From NCBI RefSeq assembly GCF_018860975.1, contig NZ_JAHKQI010000005.1:558001-622000 (forward strand): a stretch of DNA of 64,000 nucleotides, in the 5' to 3' direction. The notes below the pieces were generated by a model that was not told the origin of the DNA, did not search any database, and worked only from the letters and a program-made list of their open reading frames with translations. The position numbers and the translations under genes were made by a program. Positions 1 to 10,281 of the stretch are shown here, one piece after another. The stretch is from Lentibacter algarum. GTDB taxonomy: Bacteria > Pseudomonadota > Alphaproteobacteria > Rhodobacterales > Rhodobacteraceae. Position 1 is the first letter of the stretch. Every line of letters starts with the position of its first letter.

Positions 1-294
1 AAAGGCGCAAGCGTTTTCAAAAAATGCGCCGCATGCCACTCGTTGGAAGCTGGTGAAACAAAAACGGGCCCGTCGCTGCACGGTATTGTCGGCAAATCTG
101 TCGCATCGACTGACGGGTTTGGCTATTCGGGCGCACTTAAAGCAGTTGCTGAGACATGGGGCACGGATGAGCTGAACGCTTTCCTGACCAAGCCAAAATC
201 TTTTGCACCGGGCACAGCGATGAGCTTCAACGGCCTTAAGAAAGACAAAGACCGCGCCAACCTGATTGCTTATCTTGAAAGCCTTGGCGGCTGA
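1..294 (+). CDS. Class I cytochrome c, 3' part (5' end outside window)
   Basis: The reading frame is open from base 1, so the start and any signal peptide or membrane anchor lie upstream. A heme-binding CAACH motif is encoded at bases 25-39, followed by a TGPSLHG segment. A GTAMSF segment near the end supplies the probable methionine axial ligand, and the protein ends in a C-terminal helix. This is the layout of mitochondrial-type class I c cytochromes (c2, c552 and the membrane-anchored CycM type), which carry electrons from the bc1 complex to terminal oxidases. A hairpin terminator follows, so it is transcribed apart from the ABC genes downstream. The missing N-terminus prevents choosing between soluble and anchored types. 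Confidence 0.9.
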   Translation, partial: KGASVFKKCAACHSLEAGETKTGPSLHGIVGKSVASTDGFGYSGALKAVAETWGTDELNAFLTKPKSFAPGTAMSFNGLKKDKDRANLIAYLESLGG

Positions 295-321
295 TCGCAG
301 CGCGCCATTGAGTATTGAAAA

Positions 322-354
322 CCGCTGGCCCGAAAGGCTGGCGGTTTTTGCGTT
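322..354 (+). terminator. Rho-independent terminator after the cytochrome c gene
   Basis: A 9-bp stem (322-330 with 336-344, two G-T pairs) closes a CGAAA loop and is followed by TTTTT and a second short T run. It lies 28 bases after the cytochrome stop codon. Confidence 0.85.
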
Positions 355-483
355 TTCGCCTACTCAATTTGAGGCGCAATCACGCCGTGCTCACAAAATC
401 TCAACTTGAATGTCATGCCCCAAGGAATTTAGGGTATCTTAACCATAAACAAGCTCAGATAAGAGTTGCGACAGGAGGCCATG

Positions 484-2421
484 ATGACCAGCAAAAAGCC
501 TAAACCAGCCACCCGCGCCCGCAGTTTGCCCGATCTGCGACCAATTGCGCTGTTGAGCCTCATTTTCCTTGGCCTCGCCAGTTTGGCCTTGAAAGCCGAG
601 GAAGAGATCATCAAGTCGCATGGTTTCTCCTATTATGGCGAATTGAGCTATCCGGCGGACTACCAGCATTTCAACTACGTGAACCCGGACGCACCCAAAG
701 GCGGGAGCATTTCGCTGGCCGCGGTGGGCACGTTTGACTCGATGAATGTTTATGCACGCAAAGGCAACGCCGACTCGCTGGCCAGCATCTTCTACGAGAG
801 CCTGCTGGGCGAGTCGCTCGTCAACGGTCAGCAGGTGCAATTGCCAGCAGATACCTTCGGCGAGTTCTACGGCTTGCTGGCGCACACGGTCGAATACCCG
901 AAAGACAAAAGCTGGGTGATTTTTCACATGCGTCCCGAGGCGCGGTTTTCTGACGGCACGCCACTGACGGCACATGATGTCGCGTTTTCGCACAACCTGC
1001 TGCTTGATCAAGGCCTGAAGTCTTATGCCGATGCGGTGCGCAAACGCATCCCGAAGACCGAAGTGATTGATGATCACACGATCAAGTTCTACTTCACCGA
1101 CGGCATCTCGCGGCGCTCGCTGATTGAGCAAGTCGCGACTGTGCCGGTGTTCTCCAAGGCATGGTATGAAGAAACGGGCGCGCGGCTTGACGAGGCACGG
1201 CTGACGGCTTCGCCCGGCTCGGGGCCATATGTGCTTGATGATGTCGATGTGAACCGCCGCGTGGTTTACAAGCGCAATCCCGACTATTGGGGCAAGGACC
1301 TGCCGATCAACCGCGGTCGCCACAACTTTGATGAAATCCGTATTGAGTATTTTGGCGACAGCACCGCAGCTTTTGAGGCTTTCAAGGCGGGTGAAGTCAC
1401 CTTCCGTGCAGAAGGCCAGTCTGCGATTTGGGCCAAGGGCTATGACTTTCCCAAAGTTAAAAAAGGGCAGGTGAAACGCGAAGAACTGCCTAACGGATCA
1501 GTGCCGAACTCGGTTGGCTTTGTGTTTAACCTCGGCTCCGAGCAACTCAAAGACAAGCGCGTGCGGCAGGCTATTTCGCTTGGCTACAACTTCGAGTGGA
1601 CGAACACCTCACTGCAACACAGCCTGTTCGCGCAACGCACGTCGTTTGTGCAAAACACCGACATGATGGCCACGGGCCTGCCGCAAGGTGCTGAACTGGC
1701 ATTTTTGCAAAGCTTGGGTGATGTCGTGCCTGCCGAGATTTTCTCGGAAGAGGTGACGCTGCCGCATACCTCAAAGCCTGACCGATTGAGCGATCGCCGC
1801 AATCTGCGGCGTGCGATGAAGTTGCTTGATGACGCCGGTTGGCCCGTTGGCAGTGACGGCAAGCGCCGCAACGACAAGAACGAGCTGCTGACAGTGAACT
1901 TTGTCGTTAACTCGGTGAGTTCGCCGAACCTTGTTGCTATCATCGAGAACTACGTGAGCAACCTTAAGGGCATGGGCATTAATGCGTTGATTGATTCAGT
2001 CGACTCGGCGCAGTTTTCGACGCGCCGGCGCGACCGTGACTATGACATGATCTATGGTGGCTACCGTTCGTTTCAGGACACCGGCACAGGCCTGATGCAG
2101 TTCTTCGGTTCTGAAGTTGCGCCGTTCAGCCTGTTCAACCCTGCCGGCTTCTCAAGCCCGTTTGTCGATGCACTGATCGAAGCTTCGCTGGCAACAGAGA
2201 CGCTGGAGGAAGAAAAAGCCTCGATCATGGCGCTCGACCGCGCTTTGCGGCACGAGCATTTCATTGTTCCGACTTGGTTTAACAAAGATCACTGGGTTGC
2301 TTACTATGACATCTATGAGCACCCAGACGAGATCCCTCCGTTTGATTTGGGTCAGCTGGATTTCTGGTGGTTCAACGCTGAAAAGGCGGCCGACCTCAAA
2401 GCACAGGGGGTGCTGAGGTAA
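484..2421 (+). CDS. yejA: YejA-type extracellular peptide-binding protein (solute-binding family 5)
   Basis: This is the periplasmic substrate-binding component of a YejABEF-type ABC importer; the E. coli system imports microcin C and peptides. The product is 645 residues. The hydrophobic segment at about residues 14-36, ending in ALKA, is a likely Sec signal. The mature N-terminus ([13 protein letters not shown], then [13 protein letters not shown]) matches the YejA subfamily rather than OppA/DppA. ATG 484 is chosen because AGGAGG at 473-478 is five bases upstream; ATG 481 and TTG 466 are in frame but badly spaced. Four bases separate it from yejB. The true substrate cannot be read from the sequence. 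Confidence 0.93.
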   Translation: MTSKKPKPATRARSLPDLRPIALLSLIFLGLASLALKAEEEIIKSHGFSYYGELSYPADYQHFNYVNPDAPKGGSISLAAVGTFDSMNVYARKGNADSLASIFYESLLGESLVNGQQVQLPADTFGEFYGLLAHTVEYPKDKSWVIFHMRPEARFSDGTPLTAHDVAFSHNLLLDQGLKSYADAVRKRIPKTEVIDDHTIKFYFTDGISRRSLIEQVATVPVFSKAWYEETGARLDEARLTASPGSGPYVLDDVDVNRRVVYKRNPDYWGKDLPINRGRHNFDEIRIEYFGDSTAAFEAFKAGEVTFRAEGQSAIWAKGYDFPKVKKGQVKREELPNGSVPNSVGFVFNLGSEQLKDKRVRQAISLGYNFEWTNTSLQHSLFAQRTSFVQNTDMMATGLPQGAELAFLQSLGDVVPAEIFSEEVTLPHTSKPDRLSDRRNLRRAMKLLDDAGWPVGSDGKRRNDKNELLTVNFVVNSVSSPNLVAIIENYVSNLKGMGINALIDSVDSAQFSTRRRDRDYDMIYGGYRSFQDTGTGLMQFFGSEVAPFSLFNPAGFSSPFVDALIEASLATETLEEEKASIMALDRALRHEHFIVPTWFNKDHWVAYYDIYEHPDEIPPFDLGQLDFWWFNAEKAADLKAQGVLR

Positions 2422-2425
2422 GCGC

Positions 2426-3514
2426 ATGGGCGGGTATATTTTAAGGCGGCTTTTGCTGATCATCCCGACACTGCTCGGCATTATGCTGGTCAACTTCGCT
2501 CTGGTGCAATTCGTGCCCGGCGGCCCTGTTGAGCAAGCGATCGCGCGGATTACCGGCGAGGGCAATGTCTTCGGCGGTTTTGACGGCTCTTCGGGCACTG
2601 GCAACAATGATCTCAACATGGGCTCTGACAGCACATATGTCGGGGCGCGGGGCCTGCCGCCCGAGTTTATCGCCGAACTTGAGAAGGAGTTCGGCTTTGA
2701 CAAGCCGCCAGTCCAACGCTTCCTGCTGATGCTTGGCAACTACGCGCGCTTTGATTTTGGCGAGAGTTACTTTCACTCGAAGAGTGTGATCAGTCTGATC
2801 AAGGAAAAGCTGCCTGTTTCGATCACCCTTGGCCTTTGGTCGACGCTGATCGCATATATGATCTCGATCCCGCTGGGCATCCGCAAGGCGGTGAAAGACG
2901 GCACGCCCTTTGACACCTGGACAAGCGGCGCGATCATTGCCGGCTATGCTATTCCCGGGTTTTTGTTCGGCATTATGCTGTTGGTTTTGTTTGCGGGCGG
3001 TTCGTATTGGCAGATATTCCCGCTGCGTGGGCTGACCAGTGAAGATTTCGAGACATTCACCACTTGGGGCAAGATCAAAGACTATGTTTGGCACATTACT
3101 TTGCCGGTGATAGCCTCGACGATTGCTGGCTTTGCGACACTCACTTTGCTGACCAAAAACAGCTTTCTTGACGAGATGAAAAAGCAATATGTGATCACGG
3201 CACGGGCCAAGGGCCTTTCAGAAAGTGCGGTGCTTTACGGGCATGTTTTCCGCAACGCGATGCTGATCGTGATCGCAGGGTTCCCGTCGGTTTTCATCGG
3301 CGTGTTTTTTGGGGCCTCGCTGATCATCGAGACGATTTTTTCGCTTGATGGCTTGGGGCGGCTCGGGTTTGAGGCGACGGTGGCGCGCAACTATCCGGTG
3401 GTGTTCGGCACTTTGTTCATATTCGGGCTGATCGGCCTCGTCGTCGGCATTCTGTCTGATCTCATGTATGTGCTGGTTGATCCGCGGATCGACTTTGAGC
3501 GGAGGGAAGGCTAA
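2426..3514 (+). CDS. yejB: YejB-type ABC transporter permease
   Basis: Inner-membrane permease of the peptide importer, 362 residues. The N-terminal membrane helix ([18 protein letters not shown]) and the FVPGGPVE motif are standard for DppB/YejB permeases. A long insert at about residues 40-80 before the core domain is usual for YejB, which is longer than DppB. Several further membrane helices follow, with an EAA-type loop ([13 protein letters not shown]) that contacts the ATPase. The stop codon overlaps the yejE start by one base, so the two are probably translationally coupled. Confidence 0.93.
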   Translation: MGGYILRRLLLIIPTLLGIMLVNFALVQFVPGGPVEQAIARITGEGNVFGGFDGSSGTGNNDLNMGSDSTYVGARGLPPEFIAELEKEFGFDKPPVQRFLLMLGNYARFDFGESYFHSKSVISLIKEKLPVSITLGLWSTLIAYMISIPLGIRKAVKDGTPFDTWTSGAIIAGYAIPGFLFGIMLLVLFAGGSYWQIFPLRGLTSEDFETFTTWGKIKDYVWHITLPVIASTIAGFATLTLLTKNSFLDEMKKQYVITARAKGLSESAVLYGHVFRNAMLIVIAGFPSVFIGVFFGASLIIETIFSLDGLGRLGFEATVARNYPVVFGTLFIFGLIGLVVGILSDLMYVLVDPRIDFERREG

Positions 3515-4620
3515 TGGCGCTTTCAGCGATCAACGCACGGCGCTGGCGAAACTTTAAGGCCAACCGCCGGGCTTACTGGAGCCTTTGGATTTTCGCGGTG
3601 CTTTTCGGCCTGAGCCTTTGCGCCGAGTTGCTGGCTTACGACAAGCCGATATTGGTGCGTTACCAAGGACAGTTTTACACACCGATCTGGAAGTTCTACC
3701 CTGAAGAAGCCTTCGGCGGTGACTTCGAGACTGAGGCCGTCTACCGCGACCCCGAGGTGCAATGTCTGATCAAGTCGGGCGGCTTGACTGAGTGTTTGGA
3801 TGACCCGGAGCCAATGCTTGAAAGCATCGACGCGGGCACTTTTGAAGCAGAAGGCTTTGTCAAAGGCTGGACGCTTTGGCCGCTCATTCCTTACTCCTAT
3901 GACACCGCTGTTGACAGGCCCGGCGCAGCGCCTTTGCCGCCCAACCGGCAGAACCTGCTTGGCACCGACGGCACCAAACGCGACGTGCTGGCAAGGGTCA
4001 TTCACGGCTTCAGGCTGTCGATCCTGTTCACGTTGATTGTAACCTTGGCGTCCTCGGTTCTCGGGATTATTGCCGGAGCAGTGCAAGGCTATTTCGGTGG
4101 CTGGGTTGATCTTATCTTTCAGCGGGTTATCGAGATATGGCAAGCAACGCCGCAGCTCTATGTGATCATCATCATGTTCGCCGTTCTGGGCCGCAGTTTC
4201 TGGCTGTTGGTCGGGCTTATGGTGCTGTTCGGCTGGATGGCTTTGGTCGGGGTTGTCAGGGCCGAGTTTTTGCGGGCGCGCAACCTTGAGTATGTGCGCG
4301 CCGCGAAGGCGCTGGGCGTGTCCAATGGTGTTATCATGTTCCGCCATATGCTGCCCAATGCGATGGTCGCGACGGTGACGATGCTGCCGTTCATTGTAAC
4401 CGGCACGATCTCGTCGCTGGCGGTGCTTGATTTCCTCGGGTTCGGCTTGCCAACGAGCGCGCCGAGCCTTGGAGAACTGGCGCTGCAAGCCAAACAGAAG
4501 CTAGAGGCTCCCTGGCTGGCGTTCACGGCGTTTTTCACCTTTGCGATTATGCTGTCGACGCTGGTGTTCATCTTTGAAGGCGTGCGCGATGCGTTTGATC
4601 CAAGAAAGACATTTCAATGA
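3514..4620 (+). CDS. yejE: YejE-type ABC transporter permease
   Basis: Second permease of the peptide importer, 368 residues. One N-terminal helix (about residues 20-40) is followed by a large periplasmic segment of about 130 residues containing QFYTPIWKFYPEEAFGG, characteristic of YejE and absent from DppC. The core has five or so helices and the EAA loop (VRAAKALGVSNGVIMFRHMLPNA). The start overlaps the yejB stop by one base and the stop overlaps the yejF start by four bases, giving a single translationally coupled yejABEF unit. Confidence 0.93.
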   Translation: MALSAINARRWRNFKANRRAYWSLWIFAVLFGLSLCAELLAYDKPILVRYQGQFYTPIWKFYPEEAFGGDFETEAVYRDPEVQCLIKSGGLTECLDDPEPMLESIDAGTFEAEGFVKGWTLWPLIPYSYDTAVDRPGAAPLPPNRQNLLGTDGTKRDVLARVIHGFRLSILFTLIVTLASSVLGIIAGAVQGYFGGWVDLIFQRVIEIWQATPQLYVIIIMFAVLGRSFWLLVGLMVLFGWMALVGVVRAEFLRARNLEYVRAAKALGVSNGVIMFRHMLPNAMVATVTMLPFIVTGTISSLAVLDFLGFGLPTSAPSLGELALQAKQKLEAPWLAFTAFFTFAIMLSTLVFIFEGVRDAFDPRKTFQ

Positions 4621-6206
4621 ACCTGCTTGATGTCAAAGGGCTGAACGTCACTTTCCGCCAAGACGGAAAGGCCAACCACGCGGTGCGCGATGTGTCGTTT
4701 CATGTTGACCGTGGCGAGACAGTTGCCTTGGTCGGGGAGAGTGGCTCTGGCAAGTCGGTAAGCGCGCTCTCTACGGTGTCTTTGCTGGCTGGAAGTGCCG
4801 AAGTGTCCGGCTCGGTTACCTACGATGGCAAGGAAATGATCGGTGCCTCAGACCGGTTGTTGCGACAAGTCCGTGGGAACGACATTAGCTTTATCTTTCA
4901 AGAGCCTATGACATCTCTCAACCCGCTGCACACAATCGAGAAGCAGCTTGGCGAGAGCCTTGAATTGCACCAAGGGGTCGGCAAAAACGCGGCGCGGGGG
5001 CGTATTCTTGAACTGCTTGAGAAAGTCGGTATCCGCGATGCTGCAAGCCGGCTGAATGCCTATCCGCATGAGCTTTCTGGCGGACAGAGGCAACGGGTGA
5101 TGATCGCGATGGCGCTGGCCAACAAGCCGGACATCCTGATCGCTGACGAGCCGACAACCGCGCTTGACGTGACCATTCAGGCGCAAATTCTGGAACTGCT
5201 CAACGAGCTGAAAGCCTCGGAAAACATGGGGCTTTTGTTCATTACCCATGATCTTGGCATCGTGCAGAGGTTTGCTGATCGTGTTTGTGTGATGCGTCAG
5301 GGCGAGATCGTCGAGCAAGGAAAAACCGCTGACATTTTCGCCAATCCACAGCATGATTACACCAAAATGCTGCTCGGAGCGCGGGCCACTGGTGTGCCGG
5401 CTGATGTGCCGGAAAATGCGAAAGAACTGGTCAAAACCAATGACTTGAAGGTTTGGTTTCCGATCAAACAAGGGTTCTTGCAACGCACCGTTGATCATGT
5501 GAAAGCGGTTAACGCGGCCAATATTTCTGTGCGCGCGGGCGAGACACTGGGCATCGTTGGCGAGAGCGGATCAGGCAAAACCACACTGGCTTTGGCGGTG
5601 ATGCGGCTGATCGCGTCAGAGGGCGAAATCACCTATGACGGACAGGATGTAAGGGCCTGGAGCACCAAGAAACTAAGGGCTTTGCGCAGCGAAATGCAGA
5701 TCGTTTTTCAGGATCCCTACGGCTCTTTGAGCCCGAGAATGAGCTGTGCGCAGATCATTGCCGAGGGGCTTGGAGTGCATGGGAATGAAAGCGGAAAAAG
5801 CGAACGGGACCTGGTCAGCGAAGTGATGGTCGAGGTCGGACTCGACCCGGCGACGATGGACCGCTACCCGCATGAGTTTTCAGGTGGACAACGCCAGCGC
5901 ATCGCGATTGCACGGGCGATGATCCTGCGGCCAAAACTGGTTGTGCTTGATGAGCCTACGTCAGCGCTGGATATGACGGTGCAGGTGCAAATTGTTGATT
6001 TGTTGAGGAAATTGCAGGAAAAATACGGGTTGGCATACCTGTTTATCAGTCATGACCTCAACGTTGTGCGCGCCATGAGCCACAAAATGATCGTTATGAA
6101 GCAGGGCGACGTGATTGAGGCCGGAGAGGCGCAAGCGCTGTTTGAGAACCCGCAAACCGACTATGCAAAAACGCTGCTGGCCGCGACGATGGACGTGCAA
6201 GTGTAA
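4617..6206 (+). CDS. yejF: YejF-type ABC transporter ATPase with two nucleotide-binding domains
   Basis: This ATPase energises the YejBE permease pair. It is 529 residues with two complete ABC cassettes in one chain. The first has Walker A GESGSGKS near residue 40, signature LSGGQRQR near 158 and DEPTTALD near 180. The second has GESGSGKT near 322, FSGGQRQR near 420 and DEPTSALD near 445. Oligopeptide-type C-terminal extensions follow each cassette. Length and duplication match YejF. It is the last gene of the operon; downstream is a convergent hemN and a 12-bp repeat array, with no clear terminator hairpin. Confidence 0.94.
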   Translation: MNLLDVKGLNVTFRQDGKANHAVRDVSFHVDRGETVALVGESGSGKSVSALSTVSLLAGSAEVSGSVTYDGKEMIGASDRLLRQVRGNDISFIFQEPMTSLNPLHTIEKQLGESLELHQGVGKNAARGRILELLEKVGIRDAASRLNAYPHELSGGQRQRVMIAMALANKPDILIADEPTTALDVTIQAQILELLNELKASENMGLLFITHDLGIVQRFADRVCVMRQGEIVEQGKTADIFANPQHDYTKMLLGARATGVPADVPENAKELVKTNDLKVWFPIKQGFLQRTVDHVKAVNAANISVRAGETLGIVGESGSGKTTLALAVMRLIASEGEITYDGQDVRAWSTKKLRALRSEMQIVFQDPYGSLSPRMSCAQIIAEGLGVHGNESGKSERDLVSEVMVEVGLDPATMDRYPHEFSGGQRQRIAIARAMILRPKLVVLDEPTSALDMTVQVQIVDLLRKLQEKYGLAYLFISHDLNVVRAMSHKMIVMKQGDVIEAGEAQALFENPQTDYAKTLLAATMDVQV

Positions 6207-6261
6207 ACGCGGCGCGCGGTATGGTTAACGCCACAAAAGGCTAAACAACAGGCCTACACAC

Positions 6262-6319
6262 TGCGTGCATACCACAGTGCATACCACAGTGCATAAACAC
6301 ATGCATAATGCGTGCAGAC
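6262..6319. repeat. 12-bp-period TGCAT array, copy A
   Basis: TGCAT occurs at 6266, 6278, 6290 and 6302, exactly 12 bases apart, with TGCAG at 6313 (11-base step). The array opens with TGCGTGCATAC and closes with TGCGTGCAGAC. The octamer GGTTAACG occurs on both sides (6223-6230 and 6350-6357). It sits between the convergent yejF and hemN genes. A second copy with the same opening, closing and downstream GAAATTG lies at 30369-30414. No function is assigned. Confidence 0.8.
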
Positions 6320-6365
6320 AGTTTTTGTGGCCAGTCACGGCGCGAAATTGGTTAACGGCGCGGTT

Positions 6366-7721
6366 TTAGATCGCCGAGCTGTGACCGGCTTTGCTGAGGT
6401 CGTAGGCGTCAAAGTGACGGGCGATCAGGCGCGTAAGCGGGCGCATGTCGGGCGGGATGCCAAGGCCGAGGGGCGTGAGCGAGAGCCGCCCTTCAAACGC
6501 GGCATTGGCCTCGGTGAGCAGCGCCTGAAGCGCGGGTTTAGAAATGTCGAAATTGCTGAGCACCTCATGGTTGCGAATTTCAAAATCACACATCAGCATT
6601 TCGATCAGACGGGCGCGCAGCTTGTCGTCGGCTGACAGGGCGTGGCCCTTGTGCGTGGCAAAGCGGCCTTCGCCGATGGCCTTGGTATAGGCCGAGGTCG
6701 CGGGGGCGTTTTGCGTGTAGCCCTGCGGAAAGCGCGAGATTGACGAGGCACCGAGGCCGATGAGCACTTCGGCGGGATCATCGGTGTAACCTTGAAAGTT
6801 GCGACGCATAGCACCCGAATGTTGCGCCTTGGAGAGGCTGTCTTCGGGGGTCGCAAAGTGGTCGATGCCGATCTCCTGATATCCGTCCCAGACAAACAGG
6901 CGGCGGGCGGTTTCAAACAGATCGAGCCGTTGCTCGGGGCTTGGCAGCGCGTCTTCGGGAATAAGCTGTTGCCGCTTGGCCATCCACGGCACATGGGCGT
7001 AGCCATAAAGCGCCACGCGATCAGGCGCGAGGGCGAGCAGTTTTTGCACGCTTTCGGTGATGCGGGCGTTTGACTGATGCGGCAGACCGAAGAGGATGTC
7101 GGCGTTGAGCGAATGCACACCACGTGCGCGGATCATCTCGGCGGCGTCGCGGGTGATCTCGTAGCTTTGCAGACGACCGATGCTTTGCTGGATTTGCTCG
7201 TCGAAGTCTTGCACGCCGATAGAGGCGCGGTTCATGCCTGCAGCAGCAAGTGCATCGCAGCGCGCTTCGTCTATTTCGTTGGGGTCGATCTCGACGGAGA
7301 ACTCGTAGTCGTCAGCGAAGGGTGCGACGTCCGATATCGCTTGCGCCAGCTCTGTCATAAGCGCGGGGGAGAGCAGGGTTGGTGTGCCGCCGCCCCAGTG
7401 CAAACGCGACAGTTGCACGCCAGCGGGCAAGATTGCTGCAAGCATCGCAAGCTCGGCTTTGAGCACGTCTACATAGGCGATAACGGGAGCGTCTTTTGTT
7501 GTGCCTTGGGTGCGGCATGCGCAGAACCAGCAGAGGCGGCGGCAAAAGGGCACGTGAATATAGAGCGAGATTTTGCCGCCCTCGGGCACCGCTTTGACCC
7601 AGTTGGTAAAGGAGCCGGCGGGAAATGTCGGCGCGAAGTGCGGCGCTGTCGGGTAGCTTGTATAACGCGGCACTTTTGCGTCAAAAAGCCCCATGCTGGC
7701 GAGTTGTGTTCTGTTTGTCAT
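6366..7721 (-). CDS. hemN: Oxygen-independent coproporphyrinogen III oxidase
   Basis: A radical-SAM enzyme that decarboxylates coproporphyrinogen III to protoporphyrinogen IX without oxygen, for heme synthesis at low oxygen. The product is 451 residues, normal for HemN. The N-terminal YTSYPTAPHF segment and the cluster motif IHVPFCRRLCWFCAC (CxxxCxxC plus the extra HemN cysteine) are present, followed by GGGTPT and EIDPNE. ATG 7721 gives the standard N-terminus; an in-frame extension upstream to 7787 would run through the FNR box and is unlikely. It is divergent from fnrL across an FNR-like box, so anaerobic induction by FnrL is the obvious inference. Confidence 0.95.
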   Translation of the reverse strand: MTNRTQLASMGLFDAKVPRYTSYPTAPHFAPTFPAGSFTNWVKAVPEGGKISLYIHVPFCRRLCWFCACRTQGTTKDAPVIAYVDVLKAELAMLAAILPAGVQLSRLHWGGGTPTLLSPALMTELAQAISDVAPFADDYEFSVEIDPNEIDEARCDALAAAGMNRASIGVQDFDEQIQQSIGRLQSYEITRDAAEMIRARGVHSLNADILFGLPHQSNARITESVQKLLALAPDRVALYGYAHVPWMAKRQQLIPEDALPSPEQRLDLFETARRLFVWDGYQEIGIDHFATPEDSLSKAQHSGAMRRNFQGYTDDPAEVLIGLGASSISRFPQGYTQNAPATSAYTKAIGEGRFATHKGHALSADDKLRARLIEMLMCDFEIRNHEVLSNFDISKPALQALLTEANAAFEGRLSLTPLGLGIPPDMRPLTRLIARHFDAYDLSKAGHSSAI

Positions 7722-7755
7722 GGGCCTAGGATTGGTCTGAAGACCGGAAATTTCT

Positions 7756-7769
7756 TTGACACAGATCAA
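7756..7769. promoter_or_regulatory. FNR/FnrL box between hemN and fnrL
   Basis: TTGAC-ACAG-ATCAA matches the FNR consensus TTGAT-N4-ATCAA with one mismatch. It lies 34 bases from the hemN start and 17 bases before the fnrL start, so it could serve both genes and allow autoregulation of fnrL. Confidence 0.8.
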
Positions 7770-7786
7770 GCGCGCGAAGTGAAACA

Positions 7787-8533
7787 ATGCACAAGACGAT
7801 GACGGCCCAGATTCCGCGTGATTGCGGAGAATGCCCTATCCGGCACCGCGCGGTCTGTGCGAGTTGCGAGGCCGACGAGTTGGCGCAACTCGACGAAATC
7901 AAGTATTACAAGAGCTTTGAAGCGGGCCAGACGATCGTTTGGTCGGGCGAGAAGATGGAGTTTGTCGGCTCTGTGGTGAAGGGTGTTTCCTCGCTGACAC
8001 AAACGATGGAAGACGGGCGCCGCCAGATGGTTGGCTTGTTGCTGCCCTCTGATTTTGTTGGCCGGCCAGGGCGCGAAACGGCGGCCTATGATGTGACTGC
8101 GACCAGCGATGTAGTGATGTGCTGCTTTCGCAAGAAGCCGTTTGAGAAAATGATGGTGCAGACACCACATATTGCGCAACGCTTGTTGCAGATGACACTG
8201 GACGAGCTAGACGCGGCGCGCGAGTGGATGTTGGTTCTGGGCCGCAAAACAGCACGCGAGAAGATCGCCTCGTTGCTGAGCATCATTGCGCGGCGGGATG
8301 CGACGCTGCACATGAAGGCCGGCAGCGACAGCTTCGAGTTTGACTTGCCGCTGACGCGGGAAGCTATGGCCGACTACCTTGGGCTGACGCTTGAAACTGT
8401 CAGCCGACAGATATCGGCTCTCAAGCGGGACGGTGTTATCGGGTTGCAGGGCAAGCGACATGTGCTTGTGCCTGATTTCGAGCGTCTGCTGGCGGAAGCT
8501 GGCGATGATGCAGACGGTGGGATGTTGGCGTAA
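7787..8533 (+). CDS. fnrL: FnrL, Crp/Fnr-family oxygen-sensing regulator
   Basis: A global regulator that binds DNA when its oxygen-labile 4Fe-4S cluster is intact. The product is 248 residues. The N-terminus has CGECPIRHRAVCASC, giving the cysteine cluster typical of FnrL, and a further internal pair of cysteines lies at VMCC. The cyclic-nucleotide-binding fold follows. The C-terminal helix-turn-helix contains REAMADYLGLTLETVSRQ, whose E-x-x-S-R reads FNR boxes. The start may instead be ATG 7799; no good Shine-Dalgarno decides this. Its targets are visible nearby: boxes precede hemN/fnrL, ccoN and ccoG. Confidence 0.94.
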   Translation: MHKTMTAQIPRDCGECPIRHRAVCASCEADELAQLDEIKYYKSFEAGQTIVWSGEKMEFVGSVVKGVSSLTQTMEDGRRQMVGLLLPSDFVGRPGRETAAYDVTATSDVVMCCFRKKPFEKMMVQTPHIAQRLLQMTLDELDAAREWMLVLGRKTAREKIASLLSIIARRDATLHMKAGSDSFEFDLPLTREAMADYLGLTLETVSRQISALKRDGVIGLQGKRHVLVPDFERLLAEAGDDADGGMLA

Positions 8534-8555
8534 GCCGGCCCGAAACCGCAAGTTT

Positions 8556-8569
8556 TTGACACAGATCAA
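8556..8569 (+). promoter_or_regulatory. FNR/FnrL box upstream of ccoN
   Basis: TTGAC-ACAG-ATCAA is identical over 14 bases to the hemN/fnrL box, including the spacer. It is 93 bases before the ccoN start codon, a distance suitable for activation of the ccoNOQP promoter. Confidence 0.82.
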
Positions 8570-8662
8570 AGCGCATGGGGGCTTGTCGCGAGAAAACCCC
8601 GCAAGGCAAACTCTTTTTACGGGCGAATTGCGATTCGGCGTAGGAAGCTGAAGGGACAGAAA

Positions 8663-10270
8663 ATGAGTAACTACATAAAATTGGTTGTGCTGGGGGTGGT
8701 CACGTTATTCGCGCTGATCGCTGCCAGTTTTGGGCGGGATCTGGCGTATCAGGTGAACCTGACCACATTTGCACTCGCGGCGTTTGTGACGTTTATTTAC
8801 ACGCTGCGTCAGACGGACGAGCCTGTTTACAACGTCGATCTCTCGGGAGAATACCTGGACGGTGTCGTGAAGGCCGGTGTGATCGCGACCGCGCTTTGGG
8901 GCGTTGTCGGCTTTCTTGTCGGGGTAACGATTGCCTTTCAGCTCGCGTTTCCGGCGCTCAATTTTGAGTGGGCCGAGGGGTATGCGAACTTCGGACGTCT
9001 GCGCCCGCTACACACCAGTGCTGTTATCTTTGCCTTTGGTGGCAACGCGCTGATCGCGACCTCGTTTTATGTTGTGCAACGCACATCTGCGGCGCGGCTT
9101 TGGGGCGGCAACCTTGCCTGGTTCGTGTTCTGGGGCTTTCAGCTTTTTATCGTGCTGGCGGCGACGGGCTATTTGCTTGGTGCTACGCAGTCAAAAGAAT
9201 ACGCCGAGCCTGAGTGGTATGTTGACCTCTGGTTGACCGTTGTTTGGTTGGCTTATCTCGCGGTGTTCGTTGGCACTCTGGTGAAGCGCAAAGAGCCGCA
9301 TATCTATGTGGCGAACTGGTTTTACCTGTCGTTCATTATCACTGTGGCGATGCTGCATGTGGTGAACAATTTGAGCATTCCGGTAAGCATTTACGGTTCC
9401 AAGTCGGTTCAGGTGTTCTCGGGCGTGCAAGACGCGATGGTGCAGTGGTGGTATGGCCACAACGCCGTGGGCTTCTTCCTCACTGCGGGTTTCCTCGGGA
9501 TGATGTATTACTTTGTTCCCAAACAAGCAGGGCAACCTGTTTACAGCTACAAACTCAGCATTATTCACTTCTGGGCGCTGATCTTCCTTTATATCTGGGC
9601 TGGCCCGCACCACCTGCATTATACGGCGCTGCCTGACTGGGCATCAACGCTGGGCATGGTGTTCTCGATCGTTCTCTGGATGCCTTCATGGGGCGGGATG
9701 ATCAACGGCCTGATGACGCTTTCAGGCGCATGGGACAAGCTGCGCACCGATCCGGTTATCCGCATGATGGTGATCTCGATCGGCTTTTACGGCATGTCGA
9801 CTTTTGAAGGGCCGATGATGTCGATCCGAGCCGTGAACTCGTTGAGCCACTACACTGACTGGACAATCGGACACGTGCATTCCGGTGCGCTTGGCTGGAA
9901 CGGGATGATCACCTTTGGCGCGCTCTACTTCCTTGTGCCAAAACTGTGGAACCGCGAGCGGCTTTACAGCCTCAGCCTTGTAAGCTGGCACTTCTGGCTC
10001 GCCACGATCGGTATCATTCTCTATGCGGCGAGCATGTGGGTGACGGGCATCATGGAAGGCCTGATGTGGCGCGAAGTTGATGCCAACGGCTTCCTTGTGA
10101 ACTCGTTTGCCGACACCGTGGCCGCCAAAAAGCCGATGAACATCGTGCGTGGTCTGGGTGGGGTTATGTTCCTCACTGGCGCGATCATCATGTGTTACAA
10201 CCTGTGGATGACAGTGAGAAAGGCGCCGGCAACTGAAGCCAGCACCAACTCACTTGTTCCCGCTGAATAA
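8663..10270 (+). CDS. ccoN: cbb3-type cytochrome c oxidase subunit I
   Basis: Catalytic subunit of the high-affinity cbb3 oxidase, which reduces oxygen to water and pumps protons at low oxygen. It is 535 residues with about 12-14 membrane helices. Visible metal ligands are the histidine of [12 protein letters not shown] (low-spin heme b), WYGHNAVGF and GPHHLHY (CuB), and [12 protein letters not shown] (both hemes). The ccoO gene begins 11 bases downstream. The perfect FNR-like box upstream implies FnrL control. Confidence 0.97.
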   Translation: MSNYIKLVVLGVVTLFALIAASFGRDLAYQVNLTTFALAAFVTFIYTLRQTDEPVYNVDLSGEYLDGVVKAGVIATALWGVVGFLVGVTIAFQLAFPALNFEWAEGYANFGRLRPLHTSAVIFAFGGNALIATSFYVVQRTSAARLWGGNLAWFVFWGFQLFIVLAATGYLLGATQSKEYAEPEWYVDLWLTVVWLAYLAVFVGTLVKRKEPHIYVANWFYLSFIITVAMLHVVNNLSIPVSIYGSKSVQVFSGVQDAMVQWWYGHNAVGFFLTAGFLGMMYYFVPKQAGQPVYSYKLSIIHFWALIFLYIWAGPHHLHYTALPDWASTLGMVFSIVLWMPSWGGMINGLMTLSGAWDKLRTDPVIRMMVISIGFYGMSTFEGPMMSIRAVNSLSHYTDWTIGHVHSGALGWNGMITFGALYFLVPKLWNRERLYSLSLVSWHFWLATIGIILYAASMWVTGIMEGLMWREVDANGFLVNSFADTVAAKKPMNIVRGLGGVMFLTGAIIMCYNLWMTVRKAPATEASTNSLVPAE

Positions 10271-10281
10271 GGGGCTGGGAT

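Noticed and set aside
439-1323. Long open frame (294 codons) on the minus strand opposite yejA
   Set aside because: It lies entirely inside the clear yejA frame, has no ribosome site or recognisable domain, and similar antisense frames occur opposite many GC-rich genes here.
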